Assembly (NCBI RefSeq): GCF_001436645.1
Contig: NZ_AYZI01000001.1
Coordinates: 62,001-126,000 of the forward strand
Origin: Fructilactobacillus florum DSM 22689 = JCM 16035
GTDB lineage: Bacteria; Bacillota; Bacilli; Lactobacillales; Lactobacillaceae
Direction of reading: 5' to 3'
DNA: 64,000 nucleotides
Shown: in pieces, positions 47,483 to 57,550 of the stretch
Layout of the letters: every line of letters starts with the position of its first letter
How positions within the stretch are numbered: position 1 is the stretch's first letter
The notes under the pieces: generated by a model
What the model saw: only the letters and a program-made list of their open reading frames with translations
Told to the model about the DNA's origin: nothing
Database searches by the model: none
Translations under genes and position numbers: made by a program

Positions 47483-47496
47483 AAGCGCCCTCCAAG

Positions 47497-47526
47497 CAAA
47501 AAAGCCATTGATATTCAATGACTTTG
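47497..47526 (-). terminator. Terminator of the MFS gene
   Basis: Stem AAGTCATTG / CAATGGCTT (one G-U) followed by TTTTTT, between the MFS gene and the sortase binding site. Confidence 0.8.
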
Positions 47527-47558
47527 CATTTACTCGTTATCTTAGCATATAACTAGGT

Positions 47559-48962
47559 TTATTTACTATGATCTTGCGTATTACGAAGTAATCCGGCAAT
47601 CAGTAATCCAACCAGCGCAACTCCAAAGAACGTCCAGTACACCGCATGGAAACCAGCCTGATTAGCAGCTGCCAGTGATTTGCCAGCCGCCGTTCCCATT
47701 TTTGTAAAGTTAACTAGGATCAGGGTCGCAACCGCAACTCCAGTGGAACCAAGTACTTGTCGCACGGTAGTGATGACCGCCGTTCCGTGTGAAATTAATT
47801 GAGTTGGGAGCGAATTAGCACCTAACGTAACCGCTGGCATCATGACAAAGGCATTCCCACCCTCAATTAACATAGCAAGCGCAATCATGATCCAAATCTG
47901 GTGAATCGTTAATAGGGCTAGTAAGCCCCAACCAATTACAATCATCAACATTCCAATCAACATCGTTGGTTTGAAACCGATTTTATCGGCTAGTGTCCCA
48001 GTAATTGGATTTAAAATGCTCAATAGCGCCGCACCAGGCACTAACGCCATACCAGAAATGAAGGGAGTAACGCCCAGCACATCTTGATAGTAAAGTGGGA
48101 AAATGATGGTCACTACAATCAGCGAAATATATGAAAATCCAGTTAGTAAGACTGCTAAATCATAATTAAAAACCTTCATCACCCGCAAATCTAGTAATGG
48201 ATTACTAATCGATAACTGGCGACGCACAAAGAGCGTTAGCAAAATTAGCGAACCAAGCATAATTATTAGTAGTACCGCCCCGTTAGCTTCTAATTTGCCA
48301 ATCTCCGTAATGCAATACAGTACTCCAATCAAACCAAGCGAGTAGCAAATCGATAACCAATCTAACTTAGTGGCAATTCGAGGCATCACGTCGCGCATGA
48401 CCAAGAATGAAACACCTAAAATCAAGGTGATCACCACCATAAAAAAGACAAATAATCCCCGCCACGTCGTGTAATTCAACACAATCCCAGAAATAATTGG
48501 GCCACATGCTAGGGCCGATCCCATCACTAAACCAGCAATCCCCATGATGGTCCCACGCTTTTCTTCTGGCGTAATCTCTAATAAAACGGTCTGATAGGAA
48601 GGAAATAAGACACCAACGGCCATTGCTTCCATCACTCTTCCCACCAGCATTACCCAAAAAGTGGGAGCTGCCAAAATAATCAAAGTTCCGACATCAAAGA
48701 GTACTAAAACACTAATAAACAAGGTTTTAAAGCTCAAGTTGTTCAAGAGCCAGGGACTAATCGGCATCGTAATACACATTACAATCATAAAACCAGTGGT
48801 TAACCACTGAACCGTATCTGCAGAAATCCCAAAATAATTAATAAGCGTCGGATAAGCCGTTGATAATGACGACTGACTAATCGACATCGTAAACGTTCCA
48901 ATCAGCATTGTAACGATAAACCAAAATCGCCAACCGGAACTCATTGCCTGTTTCGTTTCCAT
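47559..48962 (-). CDS. MFS transporter, DHA2 (EmrB/QacA) family
   Basis: 467 residues, about fourteen helices. SLSTAYPTLINYFGISADTVQWLTTGFMI in helix 1-2 and GRVMEAMAVGVLFPSYQTVLLE are typical of drug:H+ antiporters. Likely exports toxic compounds; substrates unknown. No regulator gene is adjacent. The N-terminal WFIVTMLIGTFTMSISQSSL lacks the usual acidic residue of helix 1. Confidence 0.9.
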   Translation of the reverse strand: METKQAMSSGWRFWFIVTMLIGTFTMSISQSSLSTAYPTLINYFGISADTVQWLTTGFMIVMCITMPISPWLLNNLSFKTLFISVLVLFDVGTLIILAAPTFWVMLVGRVMEAMAVGVLFPSYQTVLLEITPEEKRGTIMGIAGLVMGSALACGPIISGIVLNYTTWRGLFVFFMVVITLILGVSFLVMRDVMPRIATKLDWLSICYSLGLIGVLYCITEIGKLEANGAVLLIIMLGSLILLTLFVRRQLSISNPLLDLRVMKVFNYDLAVLLTGFSYISLIVVTIIFPLYYQDVLGVTPFISGMALVPGAALLSILNPITGTLADKIGFKPTMLIGMLMIVIGWGLLALLTIHQIWIMIALAMLIEGGNAFVMMPAVTLGANSLPTQLISHGTAVITTVRQVLGSTGVAVATLILVNFTKMGTAAGKSLAAANQAGFHAVYWTFFGVALVGLLIAGLLRNTQDHSK

Positions 48963-49110
48963 TTACAAGTTCCTTCCTTTTTTGAATTTTTCCAAAGTTA
49001 ATTATACTCCATGTTGATCTTTAAAAAAAGGAGACTTTATCAATCGCACAATCATTTAGCTTGCAACTAATCATTAAATAATCGTAATCCTGGTAGCCAA
49101 TTAACCATCA

Positions 49111-49143
49111 AAAAAGCCCCCTAAAAATGATTTTGGGGGGCTT
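49111..49143 (-). terminator. Terminator of asnS
   Basis: GC-rich stem AAGCCCCC / GGGGGCTT followed by TTTTT on the minus strand, after the asnS stop. Confidence 0.88.
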
Positions 49144-49163
49144 GTGGTCATCAGTTAACACCT

Positions 49164-50558
49164 TTAAAATTGAATATTTCCCTGGATTCGTGGAAAGGGA
49201 ATCACGTCACGAATATTATCCATTCCCGTTACGTACATCAATAACCGCTCAAAGCCAATCCCAAAACCACCATGTTTGGCTGCTCCATAGCGACGAAGGT
49301 CAAGATACCACTCATATTCAGATTGAGGTAACCCAAACTCTTTCATTTTGGCTGCTAAAACATCCGTCCGTTCTTCGCGTTCACTACCACCGATCAACTC
49401 TCCAATCCGCGGAACTAACAAATCGGCGGCGGCCACCGTCCGTTGATCATCGTTATCGCGCATATAAAATGCCTTGATTCCACGTGGATAATCAGTCACA
49501 AAGACGGGACGCTTAAAGATTTCTTCAGCTAAATATTGTTCATGTTCTGCTTTTAAATCAATTCCCCATGCCACTGGGAACTTAAAGTCAACGGGAGCCG
49601 CTTGTAACCGTTCAATTGCTTCTGTATAAGTAATCCTAGCAAATGAGTTTTGAAGGGTTGCTTGTAGTCGGGCTAACAATTGGTCATCCACATTATCATT
49701 CAAAAATTGGAGATCTGCACTGGCATGTTGTAATAAATATTCAATGACGTATTTCAATAAGGATTCCGATACATCGAGAATATCAACTAGATTAACAAAA
49801 GACATCTCTGGTTCAATCATCCAAAACTCAGCAGCATGTCGCTTAGTATGAGAATCTTCAGCCCGAAAAGTTGGACCAAAGGTATACACATTACGAAAGG
49901 CCATCGCAAATGCTTCTACCGGTAACTGTCCACTAACCGTTAAATTAGTTTCCTGACCGAAGAAATCCTGGTTAAAATCAAGTTTTTTATCGGCCGTCTT
50001 GGGGGGATCATTCGGATCAAGGGTCGTTACCCGAAACATCTCCCCGGCTCCCTCTGTATCACTACTAGTAATGATCGGGGTATTGACATACACAAAATCA
50101 TGATGTTGTAAATATTCATGAATTGCAAACGCCGCCTGCGAGCGAATCTTAAAAACCGCATAGAAAGTATTCGTGCGAGGGCGCAGATGCGCAATTGTGC
50201 GTAAATATTCCCATGAATGTTGTTTTTTTTGTAGCGGATAATCATTGGCAGCAACCCCGGCAGTCGTGATCGTTTGAGCCTGTAGCTCAAACGGTTGCGG
50301 AGCTTCTGGGGTTGGCACCAGCTCCCCTGAAATCGTCACTGCCGAAGCAATCGAAAGTTTCGTAATTTCTGTAAAATTTTCAAGCTGACTGGCTTTGGCA
50401 ATCACTTGTATATTGCGAATGTAAGAACCATCGTTAACTTCTAAAAAAGCAATTTTTTTAGAGGAACGAATAGTTCGAATCCAACCAGAAATTTGAATTT
50501 GATGCTGTTTTTGCCCCTCGTTCGTTGTATATAAATCTTTAACTAAAACATTAGCCAT
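49164..50558 (-). CDS. asnS: Asparaginyl-tRNA synthetase
   Basis: Class IIb aminoacyl-tRNA synthetase charging tRNA-Asn. 464 residues: N-terminal OB fold ([20 protein letters not shown]), motif 2 [20 protein letters not shown] and motif 3 [29 protein letters not shown] distinguishes AsnS from AspS. Controlled by the upstream T-box. Confidence 0.96.
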   Translation of the reverse strand: MANVLVKDLYTTNEGQKQHQIQISGWIRTIRSSKKIAFLEVNDGSYIRNIQVIAKASQLENFTEITKLSIASAVTISGELVPTPEAPQPFELQAQTITTAGVAANDYPLQKKQHSWEYLRTIAHLRPRTNTFYAVFKIRSQAAFAIHEYLQHHDFVYVNTPIITSSDTEGAGEMFRVTTLDPNDPPKTADKKLDFNQDFFGQETNLTVSGQLPVEAFAMAFRNVYTFGPTFRAEDSHTKRHAAEFWMIEPEMSFVNLVDILDVSESLLKYVIEYLLQHASADLQFLNDNVDDQLLARLQATLQNSFARITYTEAIERLQAAPVDFKFPVAWGIDLKAEHEQYLAEEIFKRPVFVTDYPRGIKAFYMRDNDDQRTVAAADLLVPRIGELIGGSEREERTDVLAAKMKEFGLPQSEYEWYLDLRRYGAAKHGGFGIGFERLLMYVTGMDNIRDVIPFPRIQGNIQF

Positions 50559-50581
50559 TTGCTACTCTCCTTTTTGGATAC

Positions 50582-50825
50582 AAAAAGACCTCATCACTAG
50601 GGACGAGGTCTTCGCGGTACCACCCAAAATTGCCTATCAACTGATAAGCCAGCTCAGTTTTTGATAACGGTCAAAAGCCGGCGGTCTAGTTAACCACAAC
50701 TTCAGGGTGTTTTTCACTCGAAAACTCAGTTCCGCTCGCACTATCCGAAACTCGCTATCATTTGTTAATCGAACTACTATTCCTGATTAGTCATTTTCAA
50801 AAGCAAGTGTACTTGATTTATTTAT
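50582..50825 (-). promoter_or_regulatory. T-box leader of asnS
   Basis: Minus strand: Stem I distal region (GTTTCGGATAGTGCGAGCGGAAC split over about 50725-50755), canonical T-box GGGTGGTACCGCG (50626-50613), then terminator AAGACCTC / GAGGTCTT with a U run (50612-50582). Several AAC triplets occur in the Stem I part, as needed for Asn, but I could not fix which is the specifier. Confidence 0.92.
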
Positions 50826-50835
50826 AAAAAGCAAC

Positions 50836-51882
50836 TTAATTTTTCCGTAAAGCGACACAAGTACCCTCTGGGACCTTGAAATTATCCTGTAACATTGTTA
50901 ACTTACCTGTGTCGCGATTTCTGGCAAATAACGATAAATTATCACTCTCTTGATTGGCCACTACCACGTAACGCTGATCGCAATTAAAGTTAAAATCACG
51001 CGGAAATTCACCACCAGTCGAAATTAGTTGCACCTGCTTAACACTACCATCAGGCTGAATCGCAAACACTGCCAACGTATCATTTCCTCGATTGCTAACG
51101 TAAACAAAGCGATGGTCTGCAGAGATGTGAATGGCTGCAGCACCATTATGCGTCGTCCAGTCGGTAGGAATCGTCGAAACAACTTGTTGAACCGTTAGCT
51201 GCGCCGTTTCCTCATCATAATCCAACACGGCTAATTCGCTACTCAATTCCCCAACTAGGTAAACTTTTCCGAGTTCTTCCACGTAATCGGCATGACGAGG
51301 ACCAAAACCGGGACTAGTCTGCATTTGGTTAACCAAGTGTAACTTGCCAGTATTATCTAGATCATAGCAATATAAGCGATCGAGTCCTAAATCACAGACT
51401 AGCACCCGTTGGTCAAACAATCTATCCGCATAGTGAGGGTGCGGACCATCTGCCTGTTCTGGTTGTGGTCCGACCATTCCCTGATCCTGAACTCGATCAG
51501 TCTCTGTCAGGGTCTGATCTGAATTAATTCGATACACCGTAACCACTCCAGAATGATAGTTTGCACTCAGTACTAACTGACGCGTCTCATCTACCGTTAC
51601 GTATGCCGGACTGCTACCAGGTTCCATCACCTGTTGCAAGCTAGATGCTGGTAGCGTATTACCATCTAACCCCACCAGACCACCATACGGTTCCGCTTGT
51701 GAATCATCCCGATTGATAGCATAAATGACATGCTGGTTAGATTCTGCCAGATAAGTCGGTGAACCCGCTTTTCCGACCAGGGTCAGATTTTGCAGTCGTT
51801 CTGTTTGCGTATCTAATTCTACTTGATAAATTCCTTCGCTACTTTTTCTCGTATAAGTCCCAATTAAAAATTTTTCCGTCAT
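50836..51882 (-). CDS. pgl: 6-phosphogluconolactonase (lactonase beta-propeller family)
   Basis: Hydrolyses 6-phosphogluconolactone in the oxidative pentose phosphate path that feeds the phosphoketolase pathway. 348 residues of beta-propeller repeats: LIGTYTRKSSEGIYQVELD, QADGPHPHYADRLF, FGPRHADYVEELGKVYLVGE and RFVYVSNRGNDTLAVF are the YkgB/Pgl-type blocks. The gene follows the two small unknown genes. Confidence 0.88.
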   Translation of the reverse strand: MTEKFLIGTYTRKSSEGIYQVELDTQTERLQNLTLVGKAGSPTYLAESNQHVIYAINRDDSQAEPYGGLVGLDGNTLPASSLQQVMEPGSSPAYVTVDETRQLVLSANYHSGVVTVYRINSDQTLTETDRVQDQGMVGPQPEQADGPHPHYADRLFDQRVLVCDLGLDRLYCYDLDNTGKLHLVNQMQTSPGFGPRHADYVEELGKVYLVGELSSELAVLDYDEETAQLTVQQVVSTIPTDWTTHNGAAAIHISADHRFVYVSNRGNDTLAVFAIQPDGSVKQVQLISTGGEFPRDFNFNCDQRYVVVANQESDNLSLFARNRDTGKLTMLQDNFKVPEGTCVALRKN

Positions 51883-51950
51883 CAGTTGCCTCCCGCGATC
51901 TTTTTTTGATTATTACATAAAGTCAGCGTGTGGTAAAGTTAGCAATTTTA

Positions 51951-52265
51951 CTAACCAATGTGGTTTTCTTTTAAAATCTGGGCAACCTCAGTCTCCATCT
52001 CAGGAGTCCGTTTCCATTCCTCAAACTGGGGAGTTTGCTCCGTTGGCATTGTAAAGTTAGCGTTCAGATAGTGCTCATATTTTTGGACGTGAATTGAATG
52101 CGGGATGTTTAACTGTAGAATTCGAACCTGTTGCAACTGTTTGCGCTCCACCGCTAACTCAGCTCGCCCATTTTGAACCATATTACTGATTTCTAAATAC
52201 TTAGACCCATCCAACCGGGTGATTTCTTCAATCAAGGTCAAGGTTTCATGACTTTTTAGTGACAT
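51951..52265 (-). CDS. Conserved-looking small protein of unknown function
   Basis: 104 residues, no membrane segment, mixed charge; not recognised. It begins MSLKSHETLTLIEEITRLDG and contains EQTPQFEEWKRTPEMETEV. Its start ATG lies 20 bases inside the preceding 53-codon gene in another frame, so the two are probably translationally coupled. Confidence 0.65.
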   Translation of the reverse strand: MSLKSHETLTLIEEITRLDGSKYLEISNMVQNGRAELAVERKQLQQVRILQLNIPHSIHVQKYEHYLNANFTMPTEQTPQFEEWKRTPEMETEVAQILKENHIG

Positions 52266-52407
52266 ACTGATTTCTCCCGTTGCTGTTTTTTTCTACAGAT
52301 GCTCCCCGACGTTTAGCACTCAGGCGATTCTGCTGATCTTTGAATTTTTCCCACGTGCTCTCCTTGCGATCATGCTTCATAAACTTCGTTTTTTTTGTGT
52401 ATTTCAT
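52246..52407 (-). CDS. Small basic protein of unknown function (53 residues)
   Basis: ATG at 52407 with AGGAAGT eight bases upstream opens a 53-codon frame to TGA at 52246. The protein is strongly basic: MKYTKKTKFMKHDRKESTWE at the start and LSAKRRGASVEKN later. It overlaps the next gene by 20 bases. Coding is inferred from the binding site, the overlap and the placement between the glmS terminator and the next gene. Confidence 0.55.
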   Translation of the reverse strand: MKYTKKTKFMKHDRKESTWEKFKDQQNRLSAKRRGASVEKNSNGRNQYVTKKS

Positions 52408-52426
52408 AGTTACTACTTCCTAAACG

Positions 52427-52453
52427 AAAAAAGAATTGCACTAACAATTCTTT
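52427..52453 (-). terminator. Terminator of glmS
   Basis: Stem AAGAATTG / CAATTCTT with six-base loop and T run, directly after the glmS stop. Confidence 0.8.
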
Positions 52454-52459
52454 TCATAA

Positions 52460-54277
52460 TTATTCTACCGTCACACTTTTTGCAAGATTTCTTGGCAAAT
52501 CAACATTAAGTCCCTTATTAAGACTGGTATAGTATGCCAATAATTGAGCGGGCAAAACACTTAAAAGTGGTGTTAATAATTCGTCAACATCAGGGATCAC
52601 AAACGTATCCCCTGCTTCTGAGAGACCTGCTCGCGCAATTACAAACGTCTTCGCTCCCCGCGCCTCCGTCTCAGCCAGATTACTTCGAGTTAAGCTGGCA
52701 GTCCGACTAGCAGTAATAATCCCAATCACTGGCGTGCCGGCTTCAATCAAAGCAATCGTTCCGTGCTTCAGTTCTCCGGATGCAAAACCTTCTGCATGTA
52801 CATACGAAATTTCCTTTAATTTGAGCGCCGCTTCGATAGAGACCGTATAATCAATGCCTCGTCCGATATAGAAGGCCTGCTGAGCGTTAACAAAAGCATC
52901 TTGGGCTACTTTTTCAATCTGATCCTTTTCATCAACAATCATTTGCATCCCCTGCGCTACCAATGCAAGTTGTTGTTTCAGATTAAATTGACGTGCAACT
53001 GCACGATTAAGGTGTTCTCCGACTGCTTTAGCTAAAATGGCTTCTAAGGCAATTTGGGCAGTATAAGCCTTGGTTGAGGCAACCGAAATTTCAGGTCCAG
53101 CATCTAATAGTAGCGTGAAAGTTGCCTCCCTGGAAAGCGTTGAATTGGCAACGTTTGTAATCGTTAAGCTTGGATAGTGCTGTTGGTTAACATTTACCAA
53201 TACTTGGCGACTATCTGCAGTTTCTCCACTTTGGGATAGGAAGATAAAGAAGGGATGCTCAGAAAGTAAGGGTTCATCATACGCAAACTCAGAAGCCACC
53301 CGAACCTCCGTTGGAATCCCGGTCAACCGTTCTAACTGCATTTTCCCGACTAAACCTGCATGGTAGCTTGTCCCTGCTCCTACTAAGTAGATTCGATCGG
53401 CATTTGCCATTGCTTTCAGTAACTTCGGGTCAAGGACTGTTTGTCCATCTTGACTAAGGTATTTAGCGGAAAGACGTCGCATCACGTTGGGCTGCTCATC
53501 GATCTCTTTCAACATGTAATAAGGATATGTCCCTTTATCAGAAGCACTTGGATCAACATTGACCGTAAATTCCCGGCGAGTAACCAGTTGCCGCTTTGAA
53601 TCATAGATTTGCAGCTGGTCAGCTTTAACCACACAAACATCTCCGTCCTCAATTTCCACAAATTGATGCGTTACATCCAGCATCGCAATCGAATCAGAAC
53701 AAATCACATTACAATTGGTTCCCCGTCCAATTAACAGTGGGCTCTTGTTTTTCGCCACGTAAAGAGCCGTTGGGTCTTTTCGATCCATCATTACCATTGC
53801 ATACGATGAATCTTTCAACAAACTAATTACCTTAAAAAAAGCATCTTTAGTTGATAGGTGATCGATCGTCACAAACTTGTCAACCAACTGTACAACCACT
53901 TCGGTATCAGTCTGACTTTTAAAACTCACTCCTTGTAGGTACTGATCTTTGAGCTCCTGAAAATTTTCGATCACTCCATTATGTACCAGATAAAATCGTT
54001 CATCGTCAGAATACTGCGGATGCGCATTTTCAACCGTAACGCCACCATGCGTTGCCCAGCGCGTATGACCAATCCCAGTAGAACCTTGATCAGCAGCAGT
54101 GAGTTTTTTTTGTAAATCATTAATACTACCAGTAGTTTTAACTAGATGAGTCTGTTGATCAGCCGTTTCAACAAAGATTCCCGCAGAATCATAGCCCCGG
54201 TACTGTAATTTTTCCAGTCCCTGCACTAAAATATCAGTCGCCTTTTGATTGCCGACAACGCCTACTACTCCACACAT
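52460..54277 (-). CDS. glmS: Glutamine-fructose-6-phosphate aminotransferase (isomerising)
   Basis: Makes glucosamine-6-P from fructose-6-P and glutamine, feeding UDP-GlcNAc for the wall. 605 residues: N-terminal Ntn glutaminase with Cys after Met removal (MCGVVGVVGNQ) and GHTRWATHGGVT; two SIS domains (GAGTSYHAGLVGK, ISVASTKAYTAQI) and the C-terminal LPRNLAKSVTVE. I see no glmS ribozyme in the short leader (54278-54400). It follows glmM. Confidence 0.97.
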   Translation of the reverse strand: MCGVVGVVGNQKATDILVQGLEKLQYRGYDSAGIFVETADQQTHLVKTTGSINDLQKKLTAADQGSTGIGHTRWATHGGVTVENAHPQYSDDERFYLVHNGVIENFQELKDQYLQGVSFKSQTDTEVVVQLVDKFVTIDHLSTKDAFFKVISLLKDSSYAMVMMDRKDPTALYVAKNKSPLLIGRGTNCNVICSDSIAMLDVTHQFVEIEDGDVCVVKADQLQIYDSKRQLVTRREFTVNVDPSASDKGTYPYYMLKEIDEQPNVMRRLSAKYLSQDGQTVLDPKLLKAMANADRIYLVGAGTSYHAGLVGKMQLERLTGIPTEVRVASEFAYDEPLLSEHPFFIFLSQSGETADSRQVLVNVNQQHYPSLTITNVANSTLSREATFTLLLDAGPEISVASTKAYTAQIALEAILAKAVGEHLNRAVARQFNLKQQLALVAQGMQMIVDEKDQIEKVAQDAFVNAQQAFYIGRGIDYTVSIEAALKLKEISYVHAEGFASGELKHGTIALIEAGTPVIGIITASRTASLTRSNLAETEARGAKTFVIARAGLSEAGDTFVIPDVDELLTPLLSVLPAQLLAYYTSLNKGLNVDLPRNLAKSVTVE

Positions 54278-54400
54278 AATTGTATCCTCATTTCAAATTG
54301 GTATAGATGTATATTTTAATTTTTAAGTTTAACAACCACTACAATGGTAGTATTTTGTGAGATTGTTGTCAAACATTTTGCCAAATTGGTCTACTGGTTA

Positions 54401-54426
54401 AAAAAGAACAGTTAAAAAACTGTTCT
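54401..54426 (-). terminator. Terminator of glmM
   Basis: Stem AGAACAGTT / AACTGTTCT followed by TTTTTT on the minus strand. Confidence 0.83.
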
Positions 54427-54434
54427 CCAAAAAG

Positions 54435-55778
54435 CTAATTTAATTGTTTAACCACCTGTGCGATTTTTTCAGCGTACCGTTGACTTTCCTCTTGAGTTGG
54501 CGCCTCAACCATAACCCGCAGTAATGGTTCCGTCCCACTCGGGCGAACCAAAACCCGACCATTACCATTCATTTCAGTTTCAACCTGATCAATTGCTTGT
54601 TGGACTTCTGGATGGTGCAGGGCTTGTTCTTTATCAGTAACCGTCACGTTTACTAAACTTTGAGGATATTTTTGTACTTCGGCTGCCAGTTCAGATAGGG
54701 ATTTACCCGTCTCTTTCATGATGGACATTAATTGCAAGCTGGTCAGCATTCCATCGCCTGTAGTATTAAAATCGAGGAAAACAATGTGTCCTGACTGCTC
54801 CCCACCTAAGTTATATCCATCAGCTTTCATCGCCTCGACTACGTACCGATCACCAACTTTAGTTTTGACACTTTGCAAACCATGGGCTTCCATGGCTTTA
54901 TACATCCCGAGATTGCTCATTACCGTAGTCACAATCGTATCTTGTTTTAGTCGACCATGATCATCAAAATATTTCCCACAAATGTACATAATCTGGTCGC
55001 CATCAACAAGGTTTCCCTGCTCATCAACGGCAATGCATCGATCACCATCACCATCAAAAGCAATGCCCAGCTGTGCTCCTTCGGCAACTACCTGCTTTTG
55101 TAATTGTTCTGGATGCGTGGATCCAACCTGCTGGTTAATGTTGATCCCATCAGGAGTCGTGGCATTGGTCGTAAAATCAAGATCAACATCAGCGTACAAA
55201 CGAGGAACAAGCGCACTAGCAGCCCCGTTAGCTGCATCAACACACACTTTGAGACCCTTAAGATTATCTGGGATTGTCTGGGCTAGAAAATGTAAATATT
55301 TTTGTCCAGCTTCCGTATAATTATCGGCAACTCCCAATCCGGTTGCAGCCGGACGCGGTAAATCATCCGTGGGACTCTCTAACATCGCTTCAATGTCTGC
55401 TTCAATCTCATCTGATAACTTATAACCATCTCCACCAAAAAACTTAATACCGTTGTATTTTGCCGGGTTATGTGAGGCGGTAATCATTACTCCCGCATCA
55501 GCATTTTGATCCCGAACGAGATAAGCAACTCCTGGAGTCGTGATGATTCCTAACCGAATAACCTCGATTCCAACCGATAGTAATCCAGCGACTAAAGCAT
55601 CTTCAAGCATCTGTCCGGAAATTCGGGTATCTCGAGAGACCAACACTCGGGGCTGGTGGTCAGTGGCACTCCGCTTAGTCAGTGCATATCCTCCCGTTCG
55701 TCCGGCTCGAAAAGCCAGTTCGGGCGTTAAATCCTGATTGGCAATTCCACGAATTCCATCTGTTCCAAAATACTTCAT
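54435..55778 (-). CDS. glmM: Phosphoglucosamine mutase
   Basis: Converts glucosamine-6-P to glucosamine-1-P. 447 residues; the phosphoserine is Ser102 in [13 protein letters not shown], metal loop [13 protein letters not shown], sugar loop [12 protein letters not shown] and phosphate loop [15 protein letters not shown]. It follows cdaA-cdaR; this conserved cluster lets GlmM inhibit CdaA in related bacteria (established in Bacillus and Lactococcus). Confidence 0.97.
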   Translation of the reverse strand: MKYFGTDGIRGIANQDLTPELAFRAGRTGGYALTKRSATDHQPRVLVSRDTRISGQMLEDALVAGLLSVGIEVIRLGIITTPGVAYLVRDQNADAGVMITASHNPAKYNGIKFFGGDGYKLSDEIEADIEAMLESPTDDLPRPAATGLGVADNYTEAGQKYLHFLAQTIPDNLKGLKVCVDAANGAASALVPRLYADVDLDFTTNATTPDGININQQVGSTHPEQLQKQVVAEGAQLGIAFDGDGDRCIAVDEQGNLVDGDQIMYICGKYFDDHGRLKQDTIVTTVMSNLGMYKAMEAHGLQSVKTKVGDRYVVEAMKADGYNLGGEQSGHIVFLDFNTTGDGMLTSLQLMSIMKETGKSLSELAAEVQKYPQSLVNVTVTDKEQALHHPEVQQAIDQVETEMNGNGRVLVRPSGTEPLLRVMVEAPTQEESQRYAEKIAQVVKQLN

Positions 55779-55796
55779 AGTCGCTCTCCATTCGAA

Positions 55797-56543
55797 TTAT
55801 TGTTCATTTTTTTCAGCTTGTTTGGGGACTTCTGTGGTTTGATCATCCTTAGCGATTTCAAGTTTCACCTTGGTCGTCGAGGGCGAGATCACAACGTTCA
55901 CCGTTTTTCCATGAAGATCCTGGGCATCAATTACCGCCGTCGTCAGCGTTGTTTTATTAATTGGTTTTTGAAGGTTAACCTGTGCTACCACTTGCTTAAT
56001 CCGTTCGATTTCATCGATCGGTCCCGTGATATGAACTTGCTGGACCTGCTGGCTGGTTTTTACAACGTGATGTCCCGTGGCAATTTGATTTTTATCATAG
56101 GCAGGTTTAACCGCATAGGTTTTGGTTGCTCGTTTTTGCAAGTTAATTTTAATTTTATCTGGATTAATTTTAGCATTAATCTCTGAATTAAGCCCAGCTG
56201 GTTGCAGTTTAACAACATGCTTTCCTGGTGTCAAACCAACTAAATTGGCATTAACTTTAAAGTTTTGGGTGTTGGCAGTCGTTGTCACCAAAGCTGCTGG
56301 CCCTTGAAGAGTTACCTTGACTTTGTCTGGATAGCCAATCACAAAGTAGTGGTCGGAATTTACGTTTAATTGCAATGGTACCTCCACCGTTTTCCGAGTC
56401 ACTGCAGAAATCTTTCTGCTAGTTTGGCTCGGGGTATGATAGGTATTTCCTAACTTATCATCATGTACCATAAAAAACAGACCCATTACAATTAAGAAAG
56501 ATACAATCAATGCAAAGGTCTTGCTATCATAAAAATGCTTCAT
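55797..56543 (-). CDS. cdaR: CdaR (YbbR-domain regulator of diadenylate cyclase)
   Basis: 248 residues: one N-terminal membrane helix (ALIVSFLIVMGLFFMVH), then two to three YbbR repeats (VKVTLQGPAALVTTT, INLQKRATKTYAVKPAY) outside the cell and a charged tail. Regulates CdaA activity. Its ATG overlaps the cdaA stop by four bases. Confidence 0.9.
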   Translation of the reverse strand: MKHFYDSKTFALIVSFLIVMGLFFMVHDDKLGNTYHTPSQTSRKISAVTRKTVEVPLQLNVNSDHYFVIGYPDKVKVTLQGPAALVTTTANTQNFKVNANLVGLTPGKHVVKLQPAGLNSEINAKINPDKIKINLQKRATKTYAVKPAYDKNQIATGHHVVKTSQQVQQVHITGPIDEIERIKQVVAQVNLQKPINKTTLTTAVIDAQDLHGKTVNVVISPSTTKVKLEIAKDDQTTEVPKQAEKNEQ

Positions 56544-57388
56544 TGCTTATCACCCCGAAAATGAGTGCGGACAAAATCAACGGCCTCTGCCAGCAGCGAA
56601 CGATGGGGTTTTTGCGCTTTTCGAATCAGTTGACTACGCAAATATTTTAGATAATCAGCTTGCGTCATGCCACGCAATAATTCGTTGTTTCGCGTAATTG
56701 AAACCTCTCCCGTCTCTTCTGAAATTACAATGGTAATCGCATCCGTCACCTCAGAAATACCAACTGCTGCTCGATGTCGCGTTCCAAGTTCCTTTGGAAT
56801 TAAATTACTTTGAGAAAGTGGCAAATAGGCTGCGGCCGCCGCCACCCGACCGTCTTGAATAATCACTGCGCCATCGTGTAGTGGGGTATTCGGGATAAAA
56901 ACGTTGATCAAAAGCTGACTTGAAATATCAGCATCCAATGGAATCCCGGTTTCGATATACTCTTCTAACCCGGTTTTCATCTGGATCGCTATCAAGGCCC
57001 CAATCCGTCGTTTTGACATATATTGAATCGCACTATCCAAAGCTTGAATCATTTTTTCCGTCTGAACCTGTTCTTGTTGCAGCTGATTAAACACGGAGCG
57101 TTGTCCTAATTTCTCTAAGCCCCGTCTGATTTCAGGCTGAAAAATCACGATACAGCCAATAACTCCCCAATTAATCACTTGATCCAAAATCCATGAGGTC
57201 ATGGTGAGTCCTAGATACCAGCTTGCTACCCGCGCCAGAATTAAAATAATAATTCCGCGCAACAGCTGAATTGAACGGGTTCCGCGCAGCAACATAATTA
57301 GTTCATAAATTAAAATCCAGACTACTAAAATATCAATCAAATTGCTTAAGTTATGTAGTGTCAGGAGTCGATCCCATGCAATTCCCAT
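56540..57388 (-). CDS. cdaA: Diadenylate cyclase CdaA
   Basis: Makes c-di-AMP from two ATP at the membrane; the signal controls potassium, osmolyte uptake and wall stability. 282 residues from ATG at 57388 (AAAGGAAA upstream): three membrane helices, then the DAC domain with DGA (172-174) in PLHDGAVIIQDGRV and RHR (204-206) in GTRHRAAVGISE. An in-frame TTG at 57406 overlaps the binding site and is unlikely. Confidence 0.95.
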   Translation of the reverse strand: MGIAWDRLLTLHNLSNLIDILVVWILIYELIMLLRGTRSIQLLRGIIILILARVASWYLGLTMTSWILDQVINWGVIGCIVIFQPEIRRGLEKLGQRSVFNQLQQEQVQTEKMIQALDSAIQYMSKRRIGALIAIQMKTGLEEYIETGIPLDADISSQLLINVFIPNTPLHDGAVIIQDGRVAAAAAYLPLSQSNLIPKELGTRHRAAVGISEVTDAITIVISEETGEVSITRNNELLRGMTQADYLKYLRSQLIRKAQKPHRSLLAEAVDFVRTHFRGDKQ

Positions 57389-57550
57389 TCCAAAGTTTCC
57401 TTTCAACTAGTTTCTCAGTTTATTATAGCACGCCCGACCCATTGATTTATAGGTAAGCGAGCGAGCTCAATCAGAATAAATTAGATAAAATGATAGTTTT
57501 TTATTAACTTTTGCGGTTTAATTTAAGTAAAACATCATGAGGTGCTGAAA

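Noticed and set aside
54278-54434. Possible glmS ribozyme upstream of glmS
   Set aside because: The interval is too short and contains the glmM terminator; no ribozyme core motifs seen.
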